From contig DAOTWP010000293.1 in assembly GCA_034435675.1 (NCBI GenBank), forward strand, positions 1-5,296: a stretch of 5,296 nucleotides of DNA, in the 5' to 3' direction. A program made the translations under genes and the position numbers. Source of the stretch: DAOTWP01 sp034435675 (GTDB taxonomy: Bacteria > Chloroflexota > Anaerolineae > Aggregatilineales > Phototrophicaceae). This document shows positions 1 through 4,410 of the stretch, in pieces; within the stretch, counting starts at the first letter, position 1; each line of letters starts with the position of its first letter. The notes under the pieces are model-generated. The model saw nothing but the letters and a program-made list of their open reading frames with translations. It did not search any database and was not told the origin of the DNA.

Positions 1-33
1 GCGGGCAACATCGGCAAGTCCAAACGCGGCTAA
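1..33 (+). CDS. 3' end of an unidentified upstream gene (partial)
   Basis: Reading from base 1, ten sense codons encode AGNIGKSKRG, followed by TAA at 31-33. Nine of the ten codons end in G or C, as expected for coding sequence in this genome. A strong inverted repeat follows 23 bases downstream (56-80). The family cannot be recognised from ten residues. An alternative is the frame starting at base 3, which stays open to the TAG at 126-128 and ends ...DNAIEQNQTYAIE. That tail looks protein-like, but in the first 30 bases its third positions are poorly GC-biased. A frameshift joining the two frames cannot be excluded. Confidence 0.35.
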   Translation, partial: AGNIGKSKRG

Positions 34-55
34 CCGCAAACCGCACCGATCAGCA

Positions 56-80
56 CCGGCAGGCGGCTGCCGCCTGCTGG
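56..80. repeat. compact inverted repeat / hairpin
   Basis: GCAGGCGGC (59-67) and GCCGCCTGC (69-77) are perfect complements around a single T. C56 and C57 also pair with G80 and G79, with a G-T wobble between 58 and 78. As RNA this would be a stem of about 11 pairs with a three-base loop. No T-run follows, so it is not a classical intrinsic terminator, but its position just after the TAA at 31-33 suits an RNA 3'-end structure. Confidence 0.5.
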
Positions 81-124
81 AAACCGGACAACGCCATCGA
101 GCAGAATCAGACCTATGCGATTGA

Positions 125-160
125 GTAGGGGCGAAGTAGGGCGCAGCATGCTGCGCCCCT
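125..160. repeat. palindromic dispersed-repeat-like element
   Basis: Bases 139-158 form a perfect 20-bp palindrome, GGGCGCAGCATGCTGCGCCC, centred on GCATGC. It is preceded by a related direct repeat: GTAGGGGCGAA (125-135) followed by GTAGGGCGCAG (136-146). From memory, palindromes of the GTAGGGGC...GCCCCTAC type occur in many copies between genes in Chloroflexota and some cyanobacteria. The multi-copy nature cannot be seen in this window, where it occurs once. Confidence 0.55.
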
Positions 161-188
161 GCATTTATGCAGTCCTGTCTGAACCTGT

Positions 189-225
189 AACAGGGACGAT
201 CAACCTGGTCGTCCCTGTTGTATTT
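189..225 (+). terminator. terminator-like hairpin with T-rich tail
   Basis: AACAGGGACGA (189-199) pairs perfectly with TCGTCCCTGTT (209-219). T200-G208 and T188-G220 wobbles could extend the stem, leaving a seven-base loop. The sequence after the 3' arm is GTATTTCC, a weak U-tract for + strand transcripts. The opposite strand has no U-tract. It probably ends transcription of the gene entering from the left and insulates the small membrane-protein gene at 313. Confidence 0.6.
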
Positions 226-261
226 CCGCGCCATTGCGCCAGCCCTGCCCCGCGCGGTATC

Positions 262-285
262 CTTGCGGCACTGCTGTTCCGCAAG
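262..285. promoter_or_regulatory. inverted repeat upstream of the small membrane-protein gene
   Basis: CTTGCGG (262-268) and CCGCAAG (279-285) are perfect complements separated by ten bases. The repeat ends 27 bases before the ATG at 313, so it could be an operator or a leader hairpin. A weak -10-like TATCCT sits at 258-263 with no convincing -35 box. Function is inferred from position only. Confidence 0.35.
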
Positions 286-312
286 TCATAAGCAACGGGG
301 AATACGCTGCTG

Positions 313-549
313 ATGTTTAACGATCCGATTGTCCTGTTTGGCATCCCCATACTCGTCGTCTGGGGCATCATCTGCATCTTTTTCCGCGGGGCGGTCTGGC
401 GCATGTGGGTCTGGACCAACACCGCAGGCAACCCCAAGCCGGAACCGATGACGCGCACCAAAGGCTTTGACCGTCTGGTGCTAATCTATGGACTCTTTTC
501 GCTGGCGACGGTGGGCGTGCTGCTGGCGGCAGTGCTGGGCGGGCGCTGA
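313..549 (+). CDS. small two-helix membrane protein of unknown function
   Basis: A 78-residue protein with two hydrophobic segments, about residues 6-24 (IVLFGIPILVVWGIICIFF) and 55-75 (LVLIYGLFSLATVGVLLAAVL). The loop between them carries Arg25, Arg30, Lys42, Arg48, Lys50 and Arg54. By the positive-inside rule the loop should be cytoplasmic and both ends outside. The loop is also unusually rich in tryptophan (29, 32, 34) and has an NPKPEP segment. The start is fixed by an in-frame TAA at 289-291, after which ATG 313 is the first ordinary start codon. The ribosome site is weak (GGGGA at 297-301, 11 bases away). GC-biased third positions support real coding. I recognise no family; such proteins are usually annotated hypothetical. 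It converges on the next gene with a 31-base gap. Confidence 0.75.
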   Translation: MFNDPIVLFGIPILVVWGIICIFFRGAVWRMWVWTNTAGNPKPEPMTRTKGFDRLVLIYGLFSLATVGVLLAAVLGGR

Positions 550-580
550 GGAACCAGCAGCCCGCCACGGCTTACTGCCC

Positions 581-994
581 TCAGCCGCGTTTGCGCTTTT
601 CTATGTTCAGCGCCCCGCTGGTAATCAGCGCCGCGCGCACCTCGTCCGAAGCCCGCAGCACGCCGTAGACGGTGGCACGCTCGAAGGTGGCGACGGCGAG
701 TTCCGGCGTCACCTCGCTGCCAATGACCAGCATGCCCACCACCGTAATCCGCAGCCGCTGCCCTTTGTCGTACAGCGCTTCGAGATCCTTGCGCGTATAT
801 GCCAGCACGCCCAGCGTCGCGGAGAAGCGCGAAATCGTCTCGCGTGAGGTGCTTTCGTGGCGCAGCAGTTCATGCCGCACTGCCGCCCGCAAAAAGTCCG
901 CCCGGTTGGCATAAAAGCCCTGCTCAATCAACAGGTCAATCTGCCCCAGATCCACCACCCCCAGATTCAGTGTGAGTTTTTCAGTGTCTGTCAT
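581..994 (-). CDS. CopG-type ribbon-helix-helix transcriptional regulator
   Basis: A 137-residue protein. Residues 5-47 fit a ribbon-helix-helix DNA-binding fold: a short beta strand (KLTLNLG, 6-12), helix A (VDLGQIDLLIEQGF), then a turn and helix B (YANRADFLRAAVRHELLRHE). From memory, the pattern VDLGQIDLL.E.GFY.NR.DF.R.A.R closely matches regulators annotated as CopG family, which are about 130-140 residues long with the same kind of C-terminal domain. Residues 55-130, including GMLVIGSEVTPELA and VYGVLRASDEVRAAL, would be that accessory domain of unknown ligand. Such proteins bind operators as dimers of dimers through the paired strands. The start at 994 has AAAGGGAAAG just upstream. An inverted repeat over its presumed -10 box (1037-1064) suggests autoregulation. 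No toxin gene is adjacent, so an antitoxin role is not supported. Confidence 0.88.
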   Translation of the reverse strand: MTDTEKLTLNLGVVDLGQIDLLIEQGFYANRADFLRAAVRHELLRHESTSRETISRFSATLGVLAYTRKDLEALYDKGQRLRITVVGMLVIGSEVTPELAVATFERATVYGVLRASDEVRAALITSGALNIEKRKRG

Positions 995-1036
995 GATCTT
1001 TCCCTTTCATGGTCAGTGCTCTGACTTGCGCTTGTC

Positions 1037-1064
1037 TGGCAGCACAATTTTAGCCGTGCTGCCA
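1037..1064 (-). promoter_or_regulatory. putative autoregulatory operator overlapping the -10 box of the CopG-type gene
   Basis: TGGCAGCAC (1037-1045) and GTGCTGCCA (1056-1064) are perfect 9-bp inverted arms separated by ten bases, so the half-site centres lie 19 bp apart. On the - strand the spacer contains TAAAAT (1047-1052), a 5/6 match to the -10 consensus. The -35 region is poor (TGGTAA at a 17-bp spacing). Transcription would begin near 1040 and leave a leader of about 45 bases before ATG 994. A repressor bound here would block polymerase directly. That the bound protein is the adjacent CopG-type regulator is an inference. Confidence 0.5.
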
Positions 1065-1161
1065 TCTGATTACCATCTACGCAGATGTCTGGGGGATGGT
1101 TGCGCAGGGGGTCGCCACTGGCTGCCCGCGCCTGTGCCCCTGTTTAGCCATCTGCACAATT

Positions 1162-1198
1162 GTTGCCAGTACGTAACCGCTGGTTGCCGCTGCGTAAC
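1162..1198 (+). promoter_or_regulatory. direct repeats spaced two helical turns
   Basis: GTTGCC-N4-CGTAAC occurs at 1162-1177 and again at 1183-1198, exactly 21 bp apart. Twelve of the 16 positions are fixed. Same-face repeats upstream of a gene are typical of tandem transcription-factor sites. They lie about 100-135 bases before the start of the secreted-protein gene. No third in-phase copy was found. Confidence 0.35.
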
Positions 1199-1296
1199 AG
1201 GGCTGCAACCGCCTTGCAACGACGCCGTGCGAGACTGTGTGCATCGTCAATGCTGACTGTTTCACGACAGGTTCAAGACATAAGGAGATGCACAAA

Positions 1297-1728
1297 ATGC
1301 AGAGCAAGTTGCGCAAGGCGAAATTGGTGGTGCTGATGCTGGTGGTGCTGGTGGCAGCGCTGGGTGCGGCTGCTGTCAGTGCGCAGTTTGATGACGGGCG
1401 CGTCAACGCCTATGATCCGGATGCCCCGGTGGCGGTGTACTGCACATTCACCCAACCCGACCTCACCGATCTGGATTACAGCGTCTTCAGCGGCATCGAA
1501 GTGCTGTGGATTAACCCGGAGACCAACAACGGGTCGCTGTTGATGGACGTGAGCGCCGACGCGATTGACGCCGTGGGTGCGACGCCGGAAGTGGATACCG
1601 TGCTGGCGTCGGCGGGTGGCTTCACGCTGTATCGTGCGGCTACGGGCGAGTTTTACATCACCGGACCGGCAGACGCAGAAGGCAAACCTTACAGCTTCGT
1701 CTGGGAGCGCGGCGATCTGGGCTGCTAA
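1297..1728 (+). CDS. small secreted protein of unknown function
   Basis: A 143-residue protein. Residues 1-29 form a classical signal peptide: basic MQSKLRKAK, a hydrophobic core rich in Val, Leu and Ala, and a probable cleavage AVSA|Q between 29 and 30. There is no lipobox. The mature part is acidic (DDGRVNAYDPDAPVAVYC near its start) and has only two cysteines, Cys49 and the final residue Cys143, which could form a disulfide closing the domain. A GIEVLWINPETNNGSLLMDV stretch and SGGFTLYRAATGEFYITG-like strands suggest a small beta-rich domain. The start at 1297 is chosen because AAGGAG (1282-1287) is nine bases upstream; ATG 1288 abuts that site and ATG 1237 would destroy the signal peptide. 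From memory, proteins with a DGR.N..D..APVAVYC opening recur as hypotheticals in Chloroflexota. It is monocistronic. Confidence 0.82.
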   Translation: MQSKLRKAKLVVLMLVVLVAALGAAAVSAQFDDGRVNAYDPDAPVAVYCTFTQPDLTDLDYSVFSGIEVLWINPETNNGSLLMDVSADAIDAVGATPEVDTVLASAGGFTLYRAATGEFYITGPADAEGKPYSFVWERGDLGC

Positions 1729-1740
1729 CGTCAGCGCAGC

Positions 1741-1802
1741 GTGCCCTGCTGGCACAGGCAGGCGCCCGTACACACGGACACTCGTATCTGCGGGCAGGGC
1801 AC
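1741..1802 (+). terminator. possible 3'-end structure of the secreted-protein transcript
   Basis: GTGCCCTGC (1741-1749) is a perfect complement of GCAGGGCAC (1794-1802) across a 44-base loop. The 3' arm is followed by ACACATTTTC, a short T-run. The same 5' arm can instead form a local hairpin, GTGCC-CTGCT-GGCAC (1741-1755), so the two folds exclude each other. It begins 12 bases after the stop codon. The large loop and weak tail make a termination role uncertain. Confidence 0.3.
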
Positions 1803-1827
1803 ACACATTTTCAAAGCTAAAGCGCCA

Positions 1828-1866
1828 CAGCGCGCGCAGAGAACTATGATGTTTCTGTGCGCGCTG
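1828..1866. repeat. long GC-rich hairpin between convergent genes
   Basis: CAGCGCGCGCAGA (1828-1840) pairs with TCTGTGCGCGCTG (1854-1866): 13 pairs, 12 of them Watson-Crick and one G-T. A further wobble (1841-1853) and one A-T pair (1842-1852) leave a nine-base loop. No T-run follows on either strand. Lying between a + gene ending at 1728 and a - gene ending at 1978, it may protect or separate the two 3' ends. Confidence 0.5.
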
Positions 1867-1871
1867 CGCTG

Positions 1872-1916
1872 TTGCGGGCGGGAAGCTGCCGGGCGGGAAA
1901 CTGCCGGGCGGGCAGC
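1872..1916 (+). repeat. three tandem 15-bp G-rich repeats (G-quadruplex candidate)
   Basis: The three units are TTGCGGGCGGGAAGC (1872-1886), TGCCGGGCGGGAAAC (1887-1901) and TGCCGGGCGGGCAGC (1902-1916). Each contains GGGCGGG, giving six GGG runs on the + strand with alternating loops of one and eight bases. Four of these runs could form a quadruplex in DNA or in read-through RNA. The repeat follows the hairpin at 1828-1866. Confidence 0.7.
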
Positions 1917-1977
1917 AACCCCGCAGCGTAGGGTCATGCGCCGCCCGTCTGCTTTGCCCGGTCCTTTTGCCTGTCGT

Positions 1978-2574
1978 TCAGACTGCGGCGGCTTTGCCAA
2001 TCGTCTCGCGCAGGAACTGCTTGACCAGATGCGCGGGAATCGCAAAGCCAACATCCGGTCCGGTAATCATAGTGTTGATTCCGACCAGTTTGCCCTCCGC
2101 ATTGAGCAGCGGACCGCCGGAATGACCGGGACGCAGGTGCAGGCTGAGGGCGATCCAGTCACGCCCGCGCGGCATTTCCGGCAGCGCGTCGCCTGTGCCA
2201 ATGACCACGCCGCTGGTCAGCGAATTGCGGATACCCCAGGGGTGTCCCAGCGCCAGCACCCAGTCGCCGGGCTTCAGCGCGTGGGAATCACCAATAACGA
2301 TTGTCGGCAGGTCGCGGGCGTCCACCGCCAGCGCCGCCACGTCTAGCTGCTTGTCCATTGCCAGCACCTGCACCGGCAGGTCTTCGCCGCTGTGCAGGGT
2401 GGCGACCAACTGCCGCCCGGCGACCACATGCGCATTGGTGATGATCAAGCCATCGCTGTGCCAGATCGTGCCGCTGCCGCTGGCGCTGCTGCCGTCGGAC
2501 AGGCGTACAATGCTGGGCAGGGTGTGGTCGACGACTGCGGACATGCCCTCGTTGATTTGCTGAAGAATGTTCAT
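1978..2574 (-). CDS. HtrA/DegP-like trypsin-fold serine protease, catalytic domain only
   Basis: A 198-residue protein. The chymotrypsin-fold triad is visible: His49 in TNAHVV, Asp78 in KQLDVAAL and Ser152 in PGHSGGPL. Around them are SGSGTIWHSDGLIITNAHV, GDSHALKPGDWVLALGHPWG and GKLVGINTMI, all typical of the S1C (HtrA) group. HtrA proteases usually have a membrane anchor or signal peptide and one or two C-terminal PDZ domains; this one ends about 45 residues after the active serine, with neither. It is therefore probably cytoplasmic, and its oligomerisation and substrate control must differ from DegP. I chose ATG 2574 (MNILQQINEGMSAVV); its ribosome site is weak (GAG eight bases upstream). 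ATG 2649 would add 25 unconserved-looking residues from a region full of inverted repeats. It is divergent from the GT4 gene. Confidence 0.87.
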   Translation of the reverse strand: MNILQQINEGMSAVVDHTLPSIVRLSDGSSASGSGTIWHSDGLIITNAHVVAGRQLVATLHSGEDLPVQVLAMDKQLDVAALAVDARDLPTIVIGDSHALKPGDWVLALGHPWGIRNSLTSGVVIGTGDALPEMPRGRDWIALSLHLRPGHSGGPLLNAEGKLVGINTMITGPDVGFAIPAHLVKQFLRETIGKAAAV

Positions 2575-2598
2575 CAGAGTCACTCGTTTCTGTTCGCA

Positions 2599-2627
2599 CA
2601 GCAGTCCGTTGTGCGGCGGCACTGCTG
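2599..2627 (-). promoter_or_regulatory. leader inverted repeat before the protease gene
   Basis: CAGCAGT (2599-2605) and ACTGCTG (2621-2627) are perfect complements across 15 bases. Inside, CCG (2606-2608) can pair with CGG (2614-2616). It lies 25-53 bases upstream of the protease start and adjoins the next dyad. It could be an operator or an mRNA leader hairpin; the sequence alone does not say which. Confidence 0.35.
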
Positions 2628-2681
2628 CGGGTAGATGCGTTAACGCCACTCTACCCGTGCGCGTGTTAGAGCAACGCTAAC
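2628..2681. promoter_or_regulatory. nested dyads between the protease and GT4 genes
   Basis: CGGGTAGA (2628-2635) and TCTACCCG (2650-2657) form 8-bp inverted arms. Inside them is a perfect 10-bp palindrome, GCGTTAACGC (2637-2646), with almost the same centre (2641.5 versus 2642.5). A further dyad, GTTAG-N7-CTAAC, follows at 2665-2681. A weak - strand promoter for the protease (TTGCTC at 2674-2669, TAGAGT at 2653-2648, 15-bp spacing) would overlap these dyads. Position and symmetry suggest an operator; no cognate regulator is identifiable. Confidence 0.4.
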
Positions 2682-2729
2682 GGCGGCACTATCCATTCGG
2701 GTGGTTTTTGTGGCAGTTGGATGATGCAC

Positions 2730-2759
2730 TTGCCAGCGTGCGCTGCCCGCTGCTACAGT
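2730..2759 (+). promoter_or_regulatory. candidate sigma70-type promoter for the GT4 gene
   Basis: TTGCCA (2730-2735, 5/6 match to TTGACA) and TACAGT (2754-2759, 4/6 match to TATAAT) are separated by 18 bp. A start near 2766 would give a leader of about 35 bases before ATG 2802. This is pattern matching only. Confidence 0.35.
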
Positions 2760-2801
2760 AGCGCCTGTCTGTTGATGCTGAAAATCACCCGTGAGTGTGC
2801 T

Positions 2802-3968
2802 ATGCCCCAACTGCTGATCGCCACCGGCATCTTTCACCCCGACCCCGGCGGACCGGCAACCTACCTGCGTGCCCTGCTGCCCGCCTTGCAAGCACGCGGC
2901 TGGTCAGTGCGTGTGCTGACCTATGGCGACCCGCAACCAGGCGACGACAGCGCGGCGTATGGGTACCCGGTGCGGCGTGTGCCCCGGCGGGCGCTGCCGC
3001 TGCGGCTGGCGCAGTATGCCACGACTGCGCGGGGCGAACAGCGTGACACCGACCTGATCTACCAGCACACCCTGGCGCTGCCGCTGCTCGGCGTGCGTGT
3101 CCCCCGGCTGCTTAAAGTGGTCGGGGATCAGGCGTGGGAGCGCAGCATTCGCCGCGGCTGGATTGCGCCCGATACTGACATTGATGCCTTCCAGCAGGCG
3201 CGTTACGGCGGGCTTGTCGGCGCGCAGCAGGCGGCGCGGGCGCGCGAAGTGCGGCGCATGGATGGTGTGATTGTGCCCAGCCACTACCTCAGGCAGATGG
3301 TCGCCGGGTGGGGCTATCCTGCCGAGCGCATCCACGTGATTTACAACGCACTGCCCGCTGGCTTTGCGCCTCCGCCAGTCAGCCAGGCACAGGCACGGGC
3401 GCAATTGAGGCAGCCGGACGAACCCACACTGCTGTTTGTCGGGCGGCTGACGGCATGGAAGGGCGTAGACCGGCTGCTGGCGGCGCTGCCTGCCGTGCCA
3501 GGTGTCCGGCTGCTGGTGGCGGGCGAGGGCGATCAACGCGCGGCGCTGGAACGGCAGACGCAGACAGCGGGGTTAACGCAGCGGGTGCGTTTTCTGGGCA
3601 AGCTGGCGCACGAGCAGGTGGCGCTTGCCATGCGTGCGGCGGATTACGTCGTGCTGTATTCCGGCTACGAGGGCTTATCACACACGCTGCTGGAAGCGCT
3701 GCGCTGCGGCACACCGGTCATTGCCAGCGACAAAGGTGGCAACCCGGAAATCGTGCGGCATGGTATCAACGGACTGCTTGTGCCCTACACGCGGCAGCCG
3801 GACGCGGAGCCGGACGCGGAGCCGGATGCACTGGCGGATGCACTGGTGGATGCCTTCGTCCCCGGCAGACGCGCGGCGCTGGCAGCGAACACCGGGGACG
3901 GGCTGGAACACTTCGATTTTGACAGGCTGGTGCAGCAAACCGCCGCGCTGCTGGCACAATTTGTCTGA
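2802..3968 (+). CDS. GT4-family (GT-B fold) glycosyltransferase
   Basis: A 388-residue protein, a normal length for family GT4, which transfers a sugar from an activated (usually nucleotide) donor to a glycan or lipid acceptor at the inner membrane face. The N-terminal acceptor domain opens with the glycine-rich loop GIFHPDPGGPATYL (9-22). DGVIVPSHYLRQMV and RIHVIYNALP mark the domain junction. The C-terminal donor domain has FVGRLTAWKG (Arg215 and Lys220, the usual phosphate-binding pair), LLVAGEGDQR and the EX7E motif (Glu290 to Glu298), then GTPVIASDKGGNPEIV. No membrane helix is seen. The start is ATG 2802, with GAG six bases upstream; an upstream ATG at 2721 would add 27 unrelated residues and include the presumed promoter. 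Residues 333-352 are a repeat expansion. Donor and acceptor cannot be predicted. The GT-C enzyme downstream suggests surface glycan synthesis. Confidence 0.92.
   Translation: MPQLLIATGIFHPDPGGPATYLRALLPALQARGWSVRVLTYGDPQPGDDSAAYGYPVRRVPRRALPLRLAQYATTARGEQRDTDLIYQHTLALPLLGVRVPRLLKVVGDQAWERSIRRGWIAPDTDIDAFQQARYGGLVGAQQAARAREVRRMDGVIVPSHYLRQMVAGWGYPAERIHVIYNALPAGFAPPPVSQAQARAQLRQPDEPTLLFVGRLTAWKGVDRLLAALPAVPGVRLLVAGEGDQRAALERQTQTAGLTQRVRFLGKLAHEQVALAMRAADYVVLYSGYEGLSHTLLEALRCGTPVIASDKGGNPEIVRHGINGLLVPYTRQPDAEPDAEPDALADALVDAFVPGRRAALAANTGDGLEHFDFDRLVQQTAALLAQFV
3798..3857 (+). repeat. in-frame 12-bp minisatellite in the GT4 gene
   Basis: Five 12-base units run in frame: CCGGACGCGGAG twice (3798-3821, identical), CCGGATGCACTG, GCGGATGCACTG and GTGGATGCCTTC. 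They encode PDAE-PDAE-PDAL-ADAL-VDAF at residues 333-352. The units lie in the linker after NGLLVP, where GT4 enzymes normally have one DP.ALA.A segment before the C-terminal helix. Copy-number change by multiples of 12 bp would keep the frame. The two identical first copies suggest a recent duplication. Confidence 0.75.
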
Positions 3969-4014
3969 ACCAGACAGCCGCACCCGGCGTGCTGGTGTGC
4001 TGCACCGGTTGTGC

Positions 4015-4125
4015 TCATTGATCGTCGCGGCGTTCCCGGCGGCGGCTGATCCGGCGGGTGGTGCGGCGCGCCACTCGGCGCATGGTGCGGCGGCGTTCGG
4101 CGCGGCGGCGGAAGATTCCAAACAT
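4015..4125 (-). CDS. arginine-rich 36-residue microprotein
   Basis: ATG at 4125 to TGA at 4017-4015 encodes MFGIFRRRAERRRTMRRV (1-18) followed by ARRTTRRISRRRERRDDQ (19-36). Seventeen of 36 residues are arginine, nearly all CGC. From residue 16 the arginine pairs recur every four residues (16-17, 20-21, 24-25, 28-29, 32-33), which would line one broad side of a helix. A clear Shine-Dalgarno AGGAG (- strand, 4138-4134) lies eight bases upstream, the main reason to call it a gene. Such basicity suggests binding to nucleic acid, ribosome or acidic lipid, but no family is recognised. A weak promoter is possible (TTGCCG at 4189-4184, TATGCT at 4168-4163, 15-bp spacing). It converges on the GT4 gene with a 46-base gap. 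The 12-bp GC-rich periodicity could instead be a DNA repeat that happens to be open. Confidence 0.55.
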   Translation of the reverse strand: MFGIFRRRAERRRTMRRVARRTTRRISRRRERRDDQ

Positions 4126-4350
4126 GATCCCTGCTCCTGAACAGCAATCCAACGATGCTTACAGCATAGCGCCGAAGTGTTACCGGCAAGTGTTGAAAGT
4201 GCAAAATTTGTTGGCGTGACTGTGGGCACACATGCCAGCGCGAACCTGTCAGCGCCCGGCGCAGATTGGCACCCTTGCAGCCGGAATCGTGTCAGTGGTA
4301 CGGGAGACAGCTCTGTTCAAGGGACCGACGCATTTGGCGCGGGCGGGGGG

Positions 4351-4379
4351 TTGACAGGATGCCCAACAGCGCGAAAAAT
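4351..4379 (+). promoter_or_regulatory. sigma70-type promoter before the GT-C gene
   Basis: A perfect -35 box TTGACA (4351-4356) is followed after exactly 17 bp by AAAAAT (4374-4379, 4/6 match to TATAAT). Transcription would start near 4386, giving a leader of about 25 bases to ATG 4411. Because the -10 box overlaps the alternative ATG at 4378, the promoter favours 4411 as the start codon. The rest of the gap 4126-4350 holds no recognisable gene. Confidence 0.5.
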
Positions 4380-4410
4380 GCCGGGAGCAAAAAACGGGAA
4401 CCTGCCGAGA

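Larger units (their letters stand above)
995..1296. other. 302-bp divergent intergenic regulatory region
   Basis: This gap separates the - strand regulator from the + strand secreted-protein gene and contains no convincing coding sequence. It holds the operator/-10 arrangement at 1037-1064, a small dyad CATCT-acgc-AGATG (1074-1087), a direct-repeat pair at 1162-1198, and an arrangement of GGTTGC (1182-1187) and GCAACC (1205-1210) in inverse orientation. The Shine-Dalgarno AAGGAG at 1282-1287 serves the gene at 1297. I could not identify a convincing + strand promoter. Confidence 0.6.

Noticed and set aside
581..994. CopG-type protein as an antitoxin
   Set aside because: No small toxin-like gene is adjacent in the same orientation, and the large C-terminal domain is unlike short antitoxins.
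1237..1296. Upstream starts at 1237 and 1288 for the secreted protein
   Set aside because: AAGGAG at 1282-1287 is correctly spaced only for ATG 1297, and the signal peptide begins there.
1273..1806. 177-codon - strand frame over the secreted-protein gene
   Set aside because: His/Gln/Arg-rich complement translation; the + frame has a perfect ribosome site and a signal peptide.
1741..2346. 201-codon + strand frame, with an internal ATG at 1846 (MMFLCALRCCGRE...)
   Set aside because: It reads through the hairpin and G-rich repeats and then runs antisense to the protease; ribosome site is poor.
2721..2801. 27-residue N-terminal extension of the GT4 gene from ATG 2721
   Set aside because: The extension contains the presumed promoter and does not resemble GT4 N-termini, which begin right at the strand leading into the glycine loop.
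2904..3536. 210-codon - strand frame inside the GT4 gene
   Set aside because: Antisense to a clear GT4 enzyme; composition is that of a complement frame.
3962..3976. Hairpin TGTCTG-aac-CAGACA across the GT4 stop codon
   Set aside because: Six base pairs and no T-run on either strand; too weak to call a terminator.
3678..4231. Two long - strand frames overlapping the GT4 3' end and the microprotein
   Set aside because: Pro/Ala/Arg-rich with no domain, overlapping a well-supported gene; the short frame 4125-4015 is the only one here with a good Shine-Dalgarno sequence.
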